Origin: Ignavibacteriales bacterium
GTDB lineage: Bacteria > Bacteroidota > Ignavibacteria > Ignavibacteriales > Ignavibacteriaceae
DNA: 64,000 nucleotides
Direction: 5' to 3'
Assembly: GCA_015709675.1 (NCBI GenBank)
Contig: CP054182.1
Coordinates: 2,955,448-3,019,447, forward strand
Positions within the stretch are counted from its first letter, which is position 1. Every line of letters begins with the position of its first letter. Positions 17,918 through 26,081 of the stretch are shown here, piece after piece. The position numbers were made by a program, and so were the translations under genes. A model generated the notes under the pieces. That model saw only the letters and a list, made by a program, of their open reading frames with translations, was not told the origin of the DNA and made no database searches.

Positions 17918-18592
17918 AATTACCTTAAATGCAAAACTTATTAAAGATGTGTTCGAATGGGACAGAACTAACTGGGCAGCATCAGTTGAATTCTGGAATC
18001 CGTGGATAGATACCAAAGAACCGGGAAACTTTCTCACCCTCGGAGAAAAACATGGCGGTCTGAGTCTTCTTTTTGCATTATACGGACATTCAGTAACAGC
18101 CACTGACCTGGAAGGAGTTACCGGCAGGGCGTTAAGTCTTCATAAAGAATACAACGTCTCTGACAAAATGACGTATGCAAAAGCAAATATGCTCGAAATA
18201 CCTTTTGAGAATAACAGCTTTGATTTTATAGGATTCAAATCGGTGCTCTGCGATCCAGAGAAAATCAGAAAATCGCCATAAATGAGATGCATAGAGTATT
18301 AAAACCAGGCGGAACGCTCCTCTTCGCTGAAAACCTCCTCTCCACCAGACTGCACCAATATCTCCGGAAAAAATTTATTCCCTGGGCTCATTATTGGTGC
18401 TATCTCAATTATGATGAGAAGGAGGAAATGTTTGGGCAATTTAGCTCAAACAGTTTTACTACCCACAGAGTAATTGGTTCACTTGCACCAACGGAGAGTC
18501 TAAGATTCGCTGCCGGATATCTTGACAAAACAATCTCCCCCGTTTTTCCGCCAGGTTTACGATATATCTTGTTCGGTGCCTGCACTAAATAA
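17910..18592 (+). pseudogene. Class I SAM-dependent methyltransferase, broken by a frameshift
   Basis: Two adjacent reading frames, up to 18281 and from 18287, encode the two halves of one methyltransferase. The first half contains the AdoMet-binding part (L-T-L-G-E-K-H-G-G-L-S, then T-A-T-D-L-E) and ends N-S-F-D-F-I-G-F-K-S-V-L before running into a stop. The second half begins M-H-R-V-L-K-P-G-G, which normally follows directly. Removing two bases from GAGA at 18258-18261 joins the frames as D-P-E-N-Q-K-I-A-I-N-E-M-H-R-V. So a GA duplication, or a sequencing error, probably inactivated the gene. The start is uncertain: TTG at 17910 (8-bp overlap with the permease) or TTG at 17880. The methyl acceptor is unknown. 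Confidence 0.75.
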
Positions 18593-19595
18593 CAAACAGG
18601 GCCGTAGCGCTTCAGATACTCTTACATTGCTTTGGGCTGCAAATGAAAGCTTTGCCGGCGCTTTCCTGCATGCCCTGAATATTCCGTTTAAGGGTATGTA
18701 TCTTACCGGTTTTTCGCTGTTAATTCTGCAGATGATTGCACTTTCAGCGCAGGGCAAGTTAAAATTCGCCGCTTCAGGATTGCGGGTTTCTGCTATTAAA
18801 GCCGTTATTAATCCCTTTGCTTCAATCAATTCTCATCTCGCGGTAATCCTGCAGAGTGTTTTGGCTGGTATATTTCTTTATAAACAACACCTCTCCCTGT
18901 TGCGATTACTCCTCCTCAGTATTTCTGCAATGCTGCTATCAGCAATTCAGAGACTTTTTCTTCTCTGGTTGTTTTACGGAATGCTGTTGTATGACGCAGT
19001 AAACATTTTTATTCAGAAGACCCTAAGCGAATTCGGGTTAGGAACTCATGTGACAACCACGGATTTCTCGCATCTGATACTGCTGATATATCTGACAGCG
19101 CATTTTGCCGCAGGTATTGCTGCGGGTACGCTTATATACAAGTTTACTGGCAAGGATATTACAAAGACAAAGCTAAATGAAATTGAAGAACGCCTGAGCC
19201 AGTTTTCTCCCCGTAAGCAAACCAGTGCTGCTTCGCGCAGTAAAAAAATAAAACAGCTCGGTTCATTGATTATACTCATCTTTCTTGCCGGAATCTCCTA
19301 CACCATCAGCAGTGAAAATTTCCCAATGCTTCTCGCGCAGATAATTATTCGATATGCTTTAGCAGTGCTGGTATTAATGGTAATCAGAGCCGTTTATCTT
19401 GGTTTGATTAAGAAACGGTTAGATGATCATACTGACTCCGGTCATTCTGTCGCAGAAGATGTCACTTCGATGAAGGTCTATTTTGCTTTTTCCTATCATG
19501 AGACAAAAGGAAAAGCGGTTTACAAAAAACCCTGGATTTTTCTCAGCACACTGTTTTCGATAGCCCGGATTTCAGCAGCATCCGGAGATACATAA
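18576..19595 (+). CDS. Polytopic membrane protein of unknown function
   Basis: I do not recognise this protein. The first half contains about five or six hydrophobic helices (including F-S-L-L-I-L-Q-M-I-A-L, Y-K-Q-H-L-S-L-L-R-L-L-L-L-S and a long L/F-rich segment), followed by a charged cytoplasmic stretch (E-E-R-L-S-Q-F-S-P-R, lysine-rich) and two more helices before a soluble tail. The start is uncertain: GTG at 18576 gives a 17-bp overlap with the broken methyltransferase, while TTG at 18522 gives 71 bp. It is the last gene on the ABC efflux strand; whether it belongs to that system is unclear. Confidence 0.6.
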   Translation: MPALNNKQGRSASDTLTLLWAANESFAGAFLHALNIPFKGMYLTGFSLLILQMIALSAQGKLKFAASGLRVSAIKAVINPFASINSHLAVILQSVLAGIFLYKQHLSLLRLLLLSISAMLLSAIQRLFLLWLFYGMLLYDAVNIFIQKTLSEFGLGTHVTTTDFSHLILLIYLTAHFAAGIAAGTLIYKFTGKDITKTKLNEIEERLSQFSPRKQTSAASRSKKIKQLGSLIILIFLAGISYTISSENFPMLLAQIIIRYALAVLVLMVIRAVYLGLIKKRLDDHTDSGHSVAEDVTSMKVYFAFSYHETKGKAVYKKPWIFLSTLFSIARISAASGDT

Positions 19596-19597
19596 AA

Positions 19598-19628
19598 AAA
19601 GCCGGCGGATATAAACCACGCCGGCTTT
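19598..19628 (-). terminator. Rho-independent terminator, convergent gap
   Basis: A perfect 10-bp stem, AAAGCCGGCG and CGCCGGCTTT, with an 11-base loop lies between two genes that end facing each other. On the minus strand the stem is followed by a run of T (the A-run at 19594-19600), so it is a strong terminator for the leftward gene ending at 19654. In the rightward direction the T-tract is short, so it may only partly stop that transcript. Confidence 0.85.
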
Positions 19629-19653
19629 GCACTTAACAGAAATTCTAGTGTTC

Positions 19654-20970
19654 TTAGAGGAAGCCCTTCTCAGTAAGAATTTTCTCAAGTGTCAGATCTC
19701 CGATTTCCTGCAGATCATAGAAAACACGGCAGGAAGGTTTATTGATCTTCAGGATTCTACCGAGATCGATTGGAGTTCCAATGATAACAGAGTCACAATC
19801 TGTAGCGTTAATGGTTTTTTCCAGATCTGCAACCTGCTGATCACCATAACCCATCGCCGGCAGCAATTTTCCGATTTTCGTATATTTATTATACGTATCG
19901 GTAATAGTACCAACAGTAAAAGGTCTGGGATCAACAATCTCAGCCGCACCGTAATTCCATGCAGCTATGGTACCAGCTCCGTACTCCATTTCGCCATGAG
20001 TGAGGGTCGGGCCGTCTTCAACAACCAGTACCCTTTTTCCTTTAATCACTGAGGGATCAGTGACTTTAATTGGTGAAGCTCCGTCAATAATCACGGCTTT
20101 GGGATTAAGCGAACGGACATTATTTCTCACCTGCATAACCGATTTTGGGTCTGCTGATTCAACTTTGTTTATGACCACAACATCCGCCATTCTTACTGAA
20201 GTATTCCCAGGATAGTAATTCAGTTCATTACCTGGTCTGTGCGGATCTGCAACGGTAATGGTCAGATCAGAAACATAAAATGGGATATCGTTATTGCCGC
20301 CATCCCAGATAATGATATCAGCTTCTTTTTCTGCTTCACGAAGAATTGCTTCATAATCAACTCCGGCATAAATAACTCCCCCTGCAGCCACATGCGGCTC
20401 GTATTCTTCGATCTCTTCAATCGTACACTCATGCTTTTTCAGGTCTTCAAATGTTGCAAAACGCTGTACCTTTTGCTTAACCAGGTCGCCATAAGGCATC
20501 GGATGGCGGATTGCCACAACCTTTTTACCTGCAGCTCTTAGAAGATTAACGATTTTGCGGGAGGTCTGTGATTTGCCGGATCCGGTTCTTACGGCAATTA
20601 TTGAGATGACCGGCTTTGTGCTTTTAACCATGGTTTCAGTTGAGCCCAGGAGCCGGAATGAAGCGCCGCAAGCGTTTACCATGGATGCGATATTCATTAC
20701 ATAGTCAAATTTTACATCAGAATAAGCAAACACTACCTGGTCAACTTTGTGCTCCTTTATAAGTTCAACAAGGTCTTTTTCCTCATAGATCGGAATGCCC
20801 TTGGGATAATCTGTACCGGCAAGTTCAGGAGGATAAACCCTTCCTTCAATATTCGGTATTTGCGTAGCGGTAAAAGCTACAACTTCATATTTCGGATTAT
20901 TTCTAAAGAACACATTAAAATCATGGAAGTCGCGCCCTGCGGCTCCCATAATGATGACACGGGATTTCAT
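19654..20970 (-). CDS. Cyclic 2,3-diphosphoglycerate synthase-like P-loop protein
   Basis: A 438-residue cytoplasmic protein. Residues 4-120 form a Rossmann-like domain, and a P-loop V-R-T-G-S-G-K-S lies at 127-134. A D-G-G-N-N-D motif and V-V-I-N-K-V-E match the GTPase-like domain of archaeal cyclic 2,3-diphosphoglycerate synthetase (CpgS). In methanogens CpgS closes 2,3-bisphosphoglycerate into a cyclic thermoprotectant using ATP. Homologues are common in Bacteroidota-group genomes, where the function is not established to my knowledge. It lies 20 bp after glmS on the same strand, so the two are probably co-transcribed. Confidence 0.8.
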   Translation of the reverse strand: MKSRVIIMGAAGRDFHDFNVFFRNNPKYEVVAFTATQIPNIEGRVYPPELAGTDYPKGIPIYEEKDLVELIKEHKVDQVVFAYSDVKFDYVMNIASMVNACGASFRLLGSTETMVKSTKPVISIIAVRTGSGKSQTSRKIVNLLRAAGKKVVAIRHPMPYGDLVKQKVQRFATFEDLKKHECTIEEIEEYEPHVAAGGVIYAGVDYEAILREAEKEADIIIWDGGNNDIPFYVSDLTITVADPHRPGNELNYYPGNTSVRMADVVVINKVESADPKSVMQVRNNVRSLNPKAVIIDGASPIKVTDPSVIKGKRVLVVEDGPTLTHGEMEYGAGTIAAWNYGAAEIVDPRPFTVGTITDTYNKYTKIGKLLPAMGYGDQQVADLEKTINATDCDSVIIGTPIDLGRILKINKPSCRVFYDLQEIGDLTLEKILTEKGFL

Positions 20971-20990
20971 ATAATACCTGTAATTTGTGA

Positions 20991-22823
20991 TTATTCAACC
21001 GTGACGCTCTTTGCCAGATTTCGAGGTTGATCCACATTTAATCCTTTTTTTACCGCGACATGATACGCGAGTAATTGAAGAGGAATCACCGTAAGAATAG
21101 GCATAAGCATCCGAATCGTTTCCGGAATCTTAACCGTATAATCGGCTAATTTATCAATTTCGGAATCGTTTTCATTTGCAATAGCAATTATCTTGCCTTT
21201 TCTTGCGCGTATCTCTTCAATGTTGCTGACTATCTTGTCATAGGTAGAATCCTTAGGTGCTATGAAGACAACAGGCATATTTTCATCAACTAAAGCAATA
21301 GGACCGTGTTTCATCTCTGCGGCAGGGTATCCCTCAGCATGAATGTAGGAGATTTCCTTAAGTTTAAGTGCCCCCTCTAAAGCCACCGGAAAGTTATAAC
21401 CTCTTCCCAAATACAAGAAATTTTTCGCATTTTTGAAATCGTTCGCAATCCGCTCAATCTGATCATTAAGTTCAAGAATCCTGCGGATTTTGTCAGGGAT
21501 AGTATTAAACTCCTCAACAATCATCTTTCCATCAGCCAGGCTCATGTCTCTTTTACGGGCGATTAAAAGAGTAATCAGAGCAAGTACTACCAATTGGCCG
21601 GTAAAAGCTTTGGTTGAGGCTACACCGATTTCCGGTCCGGCGTGGATATAAACACCCGCATCGCTTTCACGGGCAACAGAACTGCCTACGACGTTACAGA
21701 TACCCAGACATAGCGCCCGTTTTCTTTTTGCCTCTCTGAGAGCGGCCAGCGTGTCAGCCGTTTCTCCGCTCTGTGAAATAAATATAATGGTATCATCAGG
21801 CTGTATTATCGGATTACGGTACCGGAATTCAGATGCGTACTCAACCTCGGTCGGAATTCTCAGGAACTGTTCAAACATATACTCCCCTACCAGACCGGCA
21901 TGCCAGGAGGTACCACAGGCAGAAATAACGATTCTCTTGCTGGCAGCTAAACGGTCAACAACCGTATCCAGTCCCCCGAGTTTTGAGGTTCCCTCATCTA
22001 AAAGCAGGCGGCCTCTCATTGAGTTGAAAACGGATTCCGGCTGCTCCATGATTTCTTTTATCATGAACGTAGGATGCCCTCCCTTATCAATCTCCTCCAG
22101 CGTCATGCTTACCTCGATGACTTCTTTCTCAATATCCTCATCAAGGATCGTTTTCGCGACAAATCTGTCAGCGTAAACTTCTACTATTTCACCATCTTCT
22201 ACGTAAACAATGTTTTTTGTATGGGCAATCAATGCAGAGACGTCCGATGCTATGTAGTTCTCTTTTTCCCCGATACCAATTACAAGCGGTGAGCCTTTAC
22301 GGGCAGCGATTATCTTGTCAGGTTCCTTTGAGTACACAATGGCCAGGCCGTAAGTTCCATCAACTTCAGAAAGAGCCATTCTTACAGCTTTTTGAAAGGA
22401 ATTCCCTTTTATTAAGAAACTGTCGATGAGGTGAATAATTACCTCAGAATCAGTTTCACTCTTGAAAACATACCCCTGTGAGCGAAGCTGTTTTTTCAGA
22501 GTCTGGTAATTTTCAATAATGCCGTTGTGGATAAGAAAAAGTGTGCCATCCTGATTTGTATGCGGATGAGCGTTAACCTCATTAGGTTCACCGTGGGTCG
22601 CCCATCTGGTATGTCCGATACCTATTGACGATTCAATTTTTTCCGCTTCGAGTTTCTTCTCCAGAAGGGAAACCTTACCCTTGTTTTTAACTATTTTGGA
22701 AGCACCATTGATCAGCACACCTACACCGGCTGAATCGTAACCACGGTATTCAAGCCTTTTCAGACCCCCGATGATAACGGGGATGCTGTTTTTAGTACCT
22801 ATATACCCGACAATTCCACACAT
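20991..22823 (-). CDS. glmS: Glutamine--fructose-6-phosphate aminotransferase (isomerizing)
   Basis: A 610-residue enzyme making glucosamine-6-phosphate from fructose-6-phosphate and glutamine, the first step toward UDP-GlcNAc for peptidoglycan and lipopolysaccharide. The N-terminal class II glutaminase begins M-C-G-I-V-G-Y-I-G with Cys2 as nucleophile, and G-H-T-R-W-A-T-H-G follows. Two SIS sugar-isomerase domains occupy about 280-600, with S-Q-S-G-E-T-A-D-T. The C-terminus (N-L-A-K-S-V-T-V-E) is the typical GlmS ending. Length is normal. The start has a good AGAGG ribosome-binding site. I found no sign of a glmS ribozyme in the 180-bp upstream gap. Confidence 0.97.
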   Translation of the reverse strand: MCGIVGYIGTKNSIPVIIGGLKRLEYRGYDSAGVGVLINGASKIVKNKGKVSLLEKKLEAEKIESSIGIGHTRWATHGEPNEVNAHPHTNQDGTLFLIHNGIIENYQTLKKQLRSQGYVFKSETDSEVIIHLIDSFLIKGNSFQKAVRMALSEVDGTYGLAIVYSKEPDKIIAARKGSPLVIGIGEKENYIASDVSALIAHTKNIVYVEDGEIVEVYADRFVAKTILDEDIEKEVIEVSMTLEEIDKGGHPTFMIKEIMEQPESVFNSMRGRLLLDEGTSKLGGLDTVVDRLAASKRIVISACGTSWHAGLVGEYMFEQFLRIPTEVEYASEFRYRNPIIQPDDTIIFISQSGETADTLAALREAKRKRALCLGICNVVGSSVARESDAGVYIHAGPEIGVASTKAFTGQLVVLALITLLIARKRDMSLADGKMIVEEFNTIPDKIRRILELNDQIERIANDFKNAKNFLYLGRGYNFPVALEGALKLKEISYIHAEGYPAAEMKHGPIALVDENMPVVFIAPKDSTYDKIVSNIEEIRARKGKIIAIANENDSEIDKLADYTVKIPETIRMLMPILTVIPLQLLAYHVAVKKGLNVDQPRNLAKSVTVE

Positions 22824-22944
22824 TTTTTCCTCTATACAAATTTTAAAGTTAAATATTAAAGCTCATTCGATAAAGAAAAATGAGGGCTAATCAAAAATTT
22901 CCAGGAAAAAATATTTTACCTCTGAATTTTCCTGCAATATCCTC

Positions 22945-23001
22945 TTGAAAAGTCATAAATCTGAGTTATTTTTGGAAACTAAATAAACTATTTTCGTTTC
23001 C
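22945..23001 (+). promoter_or_regulatory. Promoter and TetR-type operator of the RND efflux operon
   Basis: A -33 TTG (22945-22947), a 19-base spacer and an exact TAnnTTTG -7 element (TATTTTTG, 22967-22974) stand 31 bases before the TetR start codon. The inverted repeat GGAAAC (22974-22979) and GTTTCC (22996-23001), spacer 16, starts at the last base of the -7 element and covers the expected transcription start. Its arms match those of the operator at 12165-12193 (spacer 17). Confidence 0.65.
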
Positions 23002-23005
23002 ATAA

Positions 23006-23668
23006 ATGAATGACATTACCAATACCCTGCCAGAAGATACCCTTTCGGATACTTTTAACAGGATTCTTGTCTACTCCGAGTCACTATTCACTCAATTTGG
23101 ATTCACGCGGGTCACTATGAGTGAGATCGCCGCCGGACTTTCAATCAGCAAGAAAACCCTTTACAAGCATTTCAAAAACAAGGAAGAAATAATCCACGCC
23201 ATTTTAAGCAGGACAAAAAGAGCCATTGAATTGCACGTAGACCTTCTGCTTGAAAATCAGCATCTGCCTTTTCTAAAAAAACTCCATTTGCTGCTGGAAT
23301 TTCTGGGTAAATCAAGTTCCCGGATGAAAGGCCCTCTGATTGAAGAACTGAAGCAGCACTTTCCCTCAGTGTATCTTGAGATCAAAGAGTTTCAGAGAGA
23401 CAGAGGATTAAACAAATTCACTGAATTAATTAAGGAGGGAGTTGAGAAGGGTGTTTTCAGAAATGATATCAATACAGAAATTATCGTTTATATTTATATC
23501 AGTGCGGTAAAAGAACTGATTGATCCTTCATTTCTTTCCACATCTTCACTTTCAGCAGATCAGGTATATGCACATATAACCTCTATTCTCTTTGAAGGAA
23601 TTCTCACTGAAAACTCCCGCAAAGAATTTATTGCAATTTCACACCTAAATGAAGAGGAACAATTTTGA
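23006..23668 (+). CDS. TetR-family transcriptional repressor (RND efflux operon)
   Basis: A 220-residue regulator with helix-turn-helix at about residues 37-58 and recognition helix I-S-K-K-T-L-Y-K-H-F at 47-56; the rest is a helical ligand-binding domain. It differs from the TetR at 12231 in most of its length but only at two positions in that recognition helix. It leads an operon for a tripartite RND pump and overlaps the TolC-like gene by 4 bp (TTGA). Autorepression through the inverted repeat just before its start codon is likely. Confidence 0.9.
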   Translation: MNDITNTLPEDTLSDTFNRILVYSESLFTQFGFTRVTMSEIAAGLSISKKTLYKHFKNKEEIIHAILSRTKRAIELHVDLLLENQHLPFLKKLHLLLEFLGKSSSRMKGPLIEELKQHFPSVYLEIKEFQRDRGLNKFTELIKEGVEKGVFRNDINTEIIVYIYISAVKELIDPSFLSTSSLSADQVYAHITSILFEGILTENSRKEFIAISHLNEEEQF

Positions 23669-24987
23669 AACTAACTTTATTTCCTTCTGTAATTTTCCTC
23701 CTGTTCTTTTTTATAAACATGCCTCTTTCCGGTCAGGAAGTTCTCCCGCTTACTGAACAGGAAGCCATTGAAACAGGACTAAAGAATAATAAAGTTCTTA
23801 AGAGTCTTTATTATAAAACCGTTGCTGCTGAGGCAAAGTATAATGAAGCCGGAACCTATTCTCTTCCCTCTCTTAAATTTCAGGCCTCATACACAAGACT
23901 CAGTAAAATAGATCCCTTCAAGATTACCGTTCCCATGCTTGGCAGCTTTGTTCTTAATCCTTCACTGCCGGATAATTATGGGATGAAAGTCTCTCTGCAG
24001 CAGCCTTTGTTCACAGGATTTAAGATTTCAAGCGGCACAGACGCAGCAAAATATATGAATATTTCAGCAGCAGCAGAATATGAATCCGAGGTGAGAAATA
24101 CTAAACTGCAGATTCAGACAGCTTACTGGAATCTCAGGAAAGCTGAACTGATGAAAAAAGTTATGGAAGAAGCGCTTGTTAATCTGAACTCCAGAGTAAA
24201 AGATGCTGAGAACTTGTTTAAGCAGGGAATGATAACAAAAAATGATCTGCTTAAAATTCAGGTACAGCAGTCGGATATACGTTACAGGCTGATTGAAATT
24301 ACAGACGCAGAAATATTCGCAAATACCTATCTTTCTACAATACTCGGACTTGAAAAAAATCCAAAAATAGCTCCTACTGATGAAATCTCCGGAATTGAAA
24401 ACATTCCTCTCAGTGCGGATGATCTGATTGAACACGCGGTTACCCAGAGAACTGATATCAAAGCACATCAGTTCAGAATATATGCCGCACGTGAGCAAAT
24501 AACGATAGCACAATCTGCCTGGTATCCGCAACTATTTCTGGCAGGAAATTATATGTACGCGAAGCCAAATCAGCGCTACTTCCCTGCTGAAAACAAATTT
24601 CAGGATTCATGGGATGTAAGCGTGGTTATCAGTTATGATATATGGAACTGGCTTGCTCCGCTTTATGTAACAGAGCAGGCAGAAGCAAATCTGAGTACCG
24701 CAGAAGAATCCATGAATGCAATGAAAGACGGGATAAAGCTGGAAGTAATTCAATCCTATCTTCAGATTCAGCAGGCTGTAGAAAAGCACAAAGTAGCAAA
24801 ACTTGGGCTTGAACAGGCAGAAGAAAATCTTCAGCTTACAGAATCAAAATTCCGTGAGGGAATGTCTTTGAGTTCGGATCTCATTGATGCTGAGTCATAC
24901 CTGATTCAGGCAAAAGTAAATTATACAAATTCGATAATAGATTATAAACTTTCTTACGCACGTCTCATGAAAGCAGCAGGAAAGTAA
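23665..24987 (+). CDS. TolC-like outer-membrane efflux protein
   Basis: A 440-residue outer-membrane channel of the OEP family. A signal peptide (residues 1-23) is followed by two long helical repeats (about 30-215 and 235-435), each containing beta-strand segments with aromatic residues (V-S-L-Q-Q-P-L-F-T-G and V-S-V-V-I-S-Y-D-I-W-N-W). These fold in trimers into a barrel plus a periplasmic tunnel. The start is TTG overlapping the tetR stop, with a good AGAGGA site nearby. It forms a complete tripartite pump with the next two genes, and since the ABC operon has no TolC gene it could serve that exporter too. Confidence 0.92.
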   Translation: MKLTLFPSVIFLLFFFINMPLSGQEVLPLTEQEAIETGLKNNKVLKSLYYKTVAAEAKYNEAGTYSLPSLKFQASYTRLSKIDPFKITVPMLGSFVLNPSLPDNYGMKVSLQQPLFTGFKISSGTDAAKYMNISAAAEYESEVRNTKLQIQTAYWNLRKAELMKKVMEEALVNLNSRVKDAENLFKQGMITKNDLLKIQVQQSDIRYRLIEITDAEIFANTYLSTILGLEKNPKIAPTDEISGIENIPLSADDLIEHAVTQRTDIKAHQFRIYAAREQITIAQSAWYPQLFLAGNYMYAKPNQRYFPAENKFQDSWDVSVVISYDIWNWLAPLYVTEQAEANLSTAEESMNAMKDGIKLEVIQSYLQIQQAVEKHKVAKLGLEQAEENLQLTESKFREGMSLSSDLIDAESYLIQAKVNYTNSIIDYKLSYARLMKAAGK

Positions 24988-25002
24988 TAAAGAGAGTCCC
25001 AT

Positions 25003-26070
25003 ATGAAAATATTAAAAAGTAAAACCGGATTACTGGCTATTGTTCTTCTACTTATAGCGGTTCTCATCGCTCTGCTCTTTTATAACCGGACAAAAACTGA
25101 AGAGGAATCGGGAGGATGGAGAGCTGACAAATACTACGTCTCCGTCAATAAAGCGGTTCTAAAGAATGTTTCAGAGGAGGTTACTCTTACGGGCACTACA
25201 AATGCCTTCAGTGATGTGAACCTTATCTCCGAGACGACAGGTAGAGTGACTTCTGTTTTCTTTAATACAGGTGATTATGTATCCAAGGGAAAGCTACTCG
25301 CTCAGGTGGATGATGAACTGAGACTGGCAGCGTATGAGAATGCAAAAGCTATTTACGAAAAAGTAAAAAAGGACTTTGACCGGGCGCAAAATCTGCTTGC
25401 TGCAAATTCAGTTACAGAATCACAGTTTGAGTCCGCAAAAACAGCGCTTACTCAGGCAGAGACAAATCTTATCGTCACGAGAAGACAATACCAGGATACA
25501 AAAATAACAGCACCTGTTTCAGGATTTGTTACACTGAAAAACATTGATGTCGGATACACACTGCAGGGTCCGCCAGCACCATCATTCATAGCAAATATTG
25601 CAGACATCAGCAGGCTGAAAATTAAAGTACTCGTCTCCGAAAAACTTGCTGTTACGATAAAAAAAGGAGATAAAGCGAAAATTGAAACAGATGTCTTTCC
25701 TGAAAAGCAGTTTAACGGAACAGTTTTATCAGTAAGTGTAAAAGGAGATGAAGCGCATACCTATCCTGCAGAACTGCTGATACAAAATGATAACAATCTG
25801 ATGAAAGCCGGAATGTTTGCCCGCGTTACTCTGAAATCCGGAATAATGAAGGAATCCCTAATAATACCACGTAAAGCACTTCTTGAAAGCAAAAAGAATT
25901 CAGGAGTTTTTATAGTTCAAGAAGGTAAAGCCCGCTTCAGAAAAATCGTAACAGGAATAGAAACCGGGACAGAAATCGAAGTTCTTTCAGGCATTAATAA
26001 AGGTGACCTTGTGGTTACATCAGGGCAGAGTCTTCTTAAAGATGGTTTTGCTGTTGAGATAGTCGAATAG
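25003..26070 (+). CDS. RND efflux periplasmic adaptor (membrane-fusion protein)
   Basis: A 355-residue adaptor. One N-terminal hydrophobic segment (residues 9-27, T-G-L-L-A-I-V-L-L-L-I) anchors it in the inner membrane. Lipoyl halves (E-T-T-G-R-V-T and A-P-V-S-G-F-V) flank a short alpha-hairpin (about 100-155), followed by a beta-barrel and a membrane-proximal domain ending G-L-D-G-like as K-D-G-F-A-V. This is the order of MexA/AcrA proteins, with a short hairpin. It lies between the channel and pump genes, 15 and 11 bp from them. Confidence 0.92.
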   Translation: MKILKSKTGLLAIVLLLIAVLIALLFYNRTKTEEESGGWRADKYYVSVNKAVLKNVSEEVTLTGTTNAFSDVNLISETTGRVTSVFFNTGDYVSKGKLLAQVDDELRLAAYENAKAIYEKVKKDFDRAQNLLAANSVTESQFESAKTALTQAETNLIVTRRQYQDTKITAPVSGFVTLKNIDVGYTLQGPPAPSFIANIADISRLKIKVLVSEKLAVTIKKGDKAKIETDVFPEKQFNGTVLSVSVKGDEAHTYPAELLIQNDNNLMKAGMFARVTLKSGIMKESLIIPRKALLESKKNSGVFIVQEGKARFRKIVTGIETGTEIEVLSGINKGDLVVTSGQSLLKDGFAVEIVE

Positions 26071-26081
26071 AAAGTTAAACT

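Noticed and set aside
22824-23005. glmS ribozyme or riboswitch upstream of glmS
   Set aside because: The 180-bp gap is AT-rich with no recognisable ribozyme core; it is accounted for by the glmS leader and the TetR promoter and operator.
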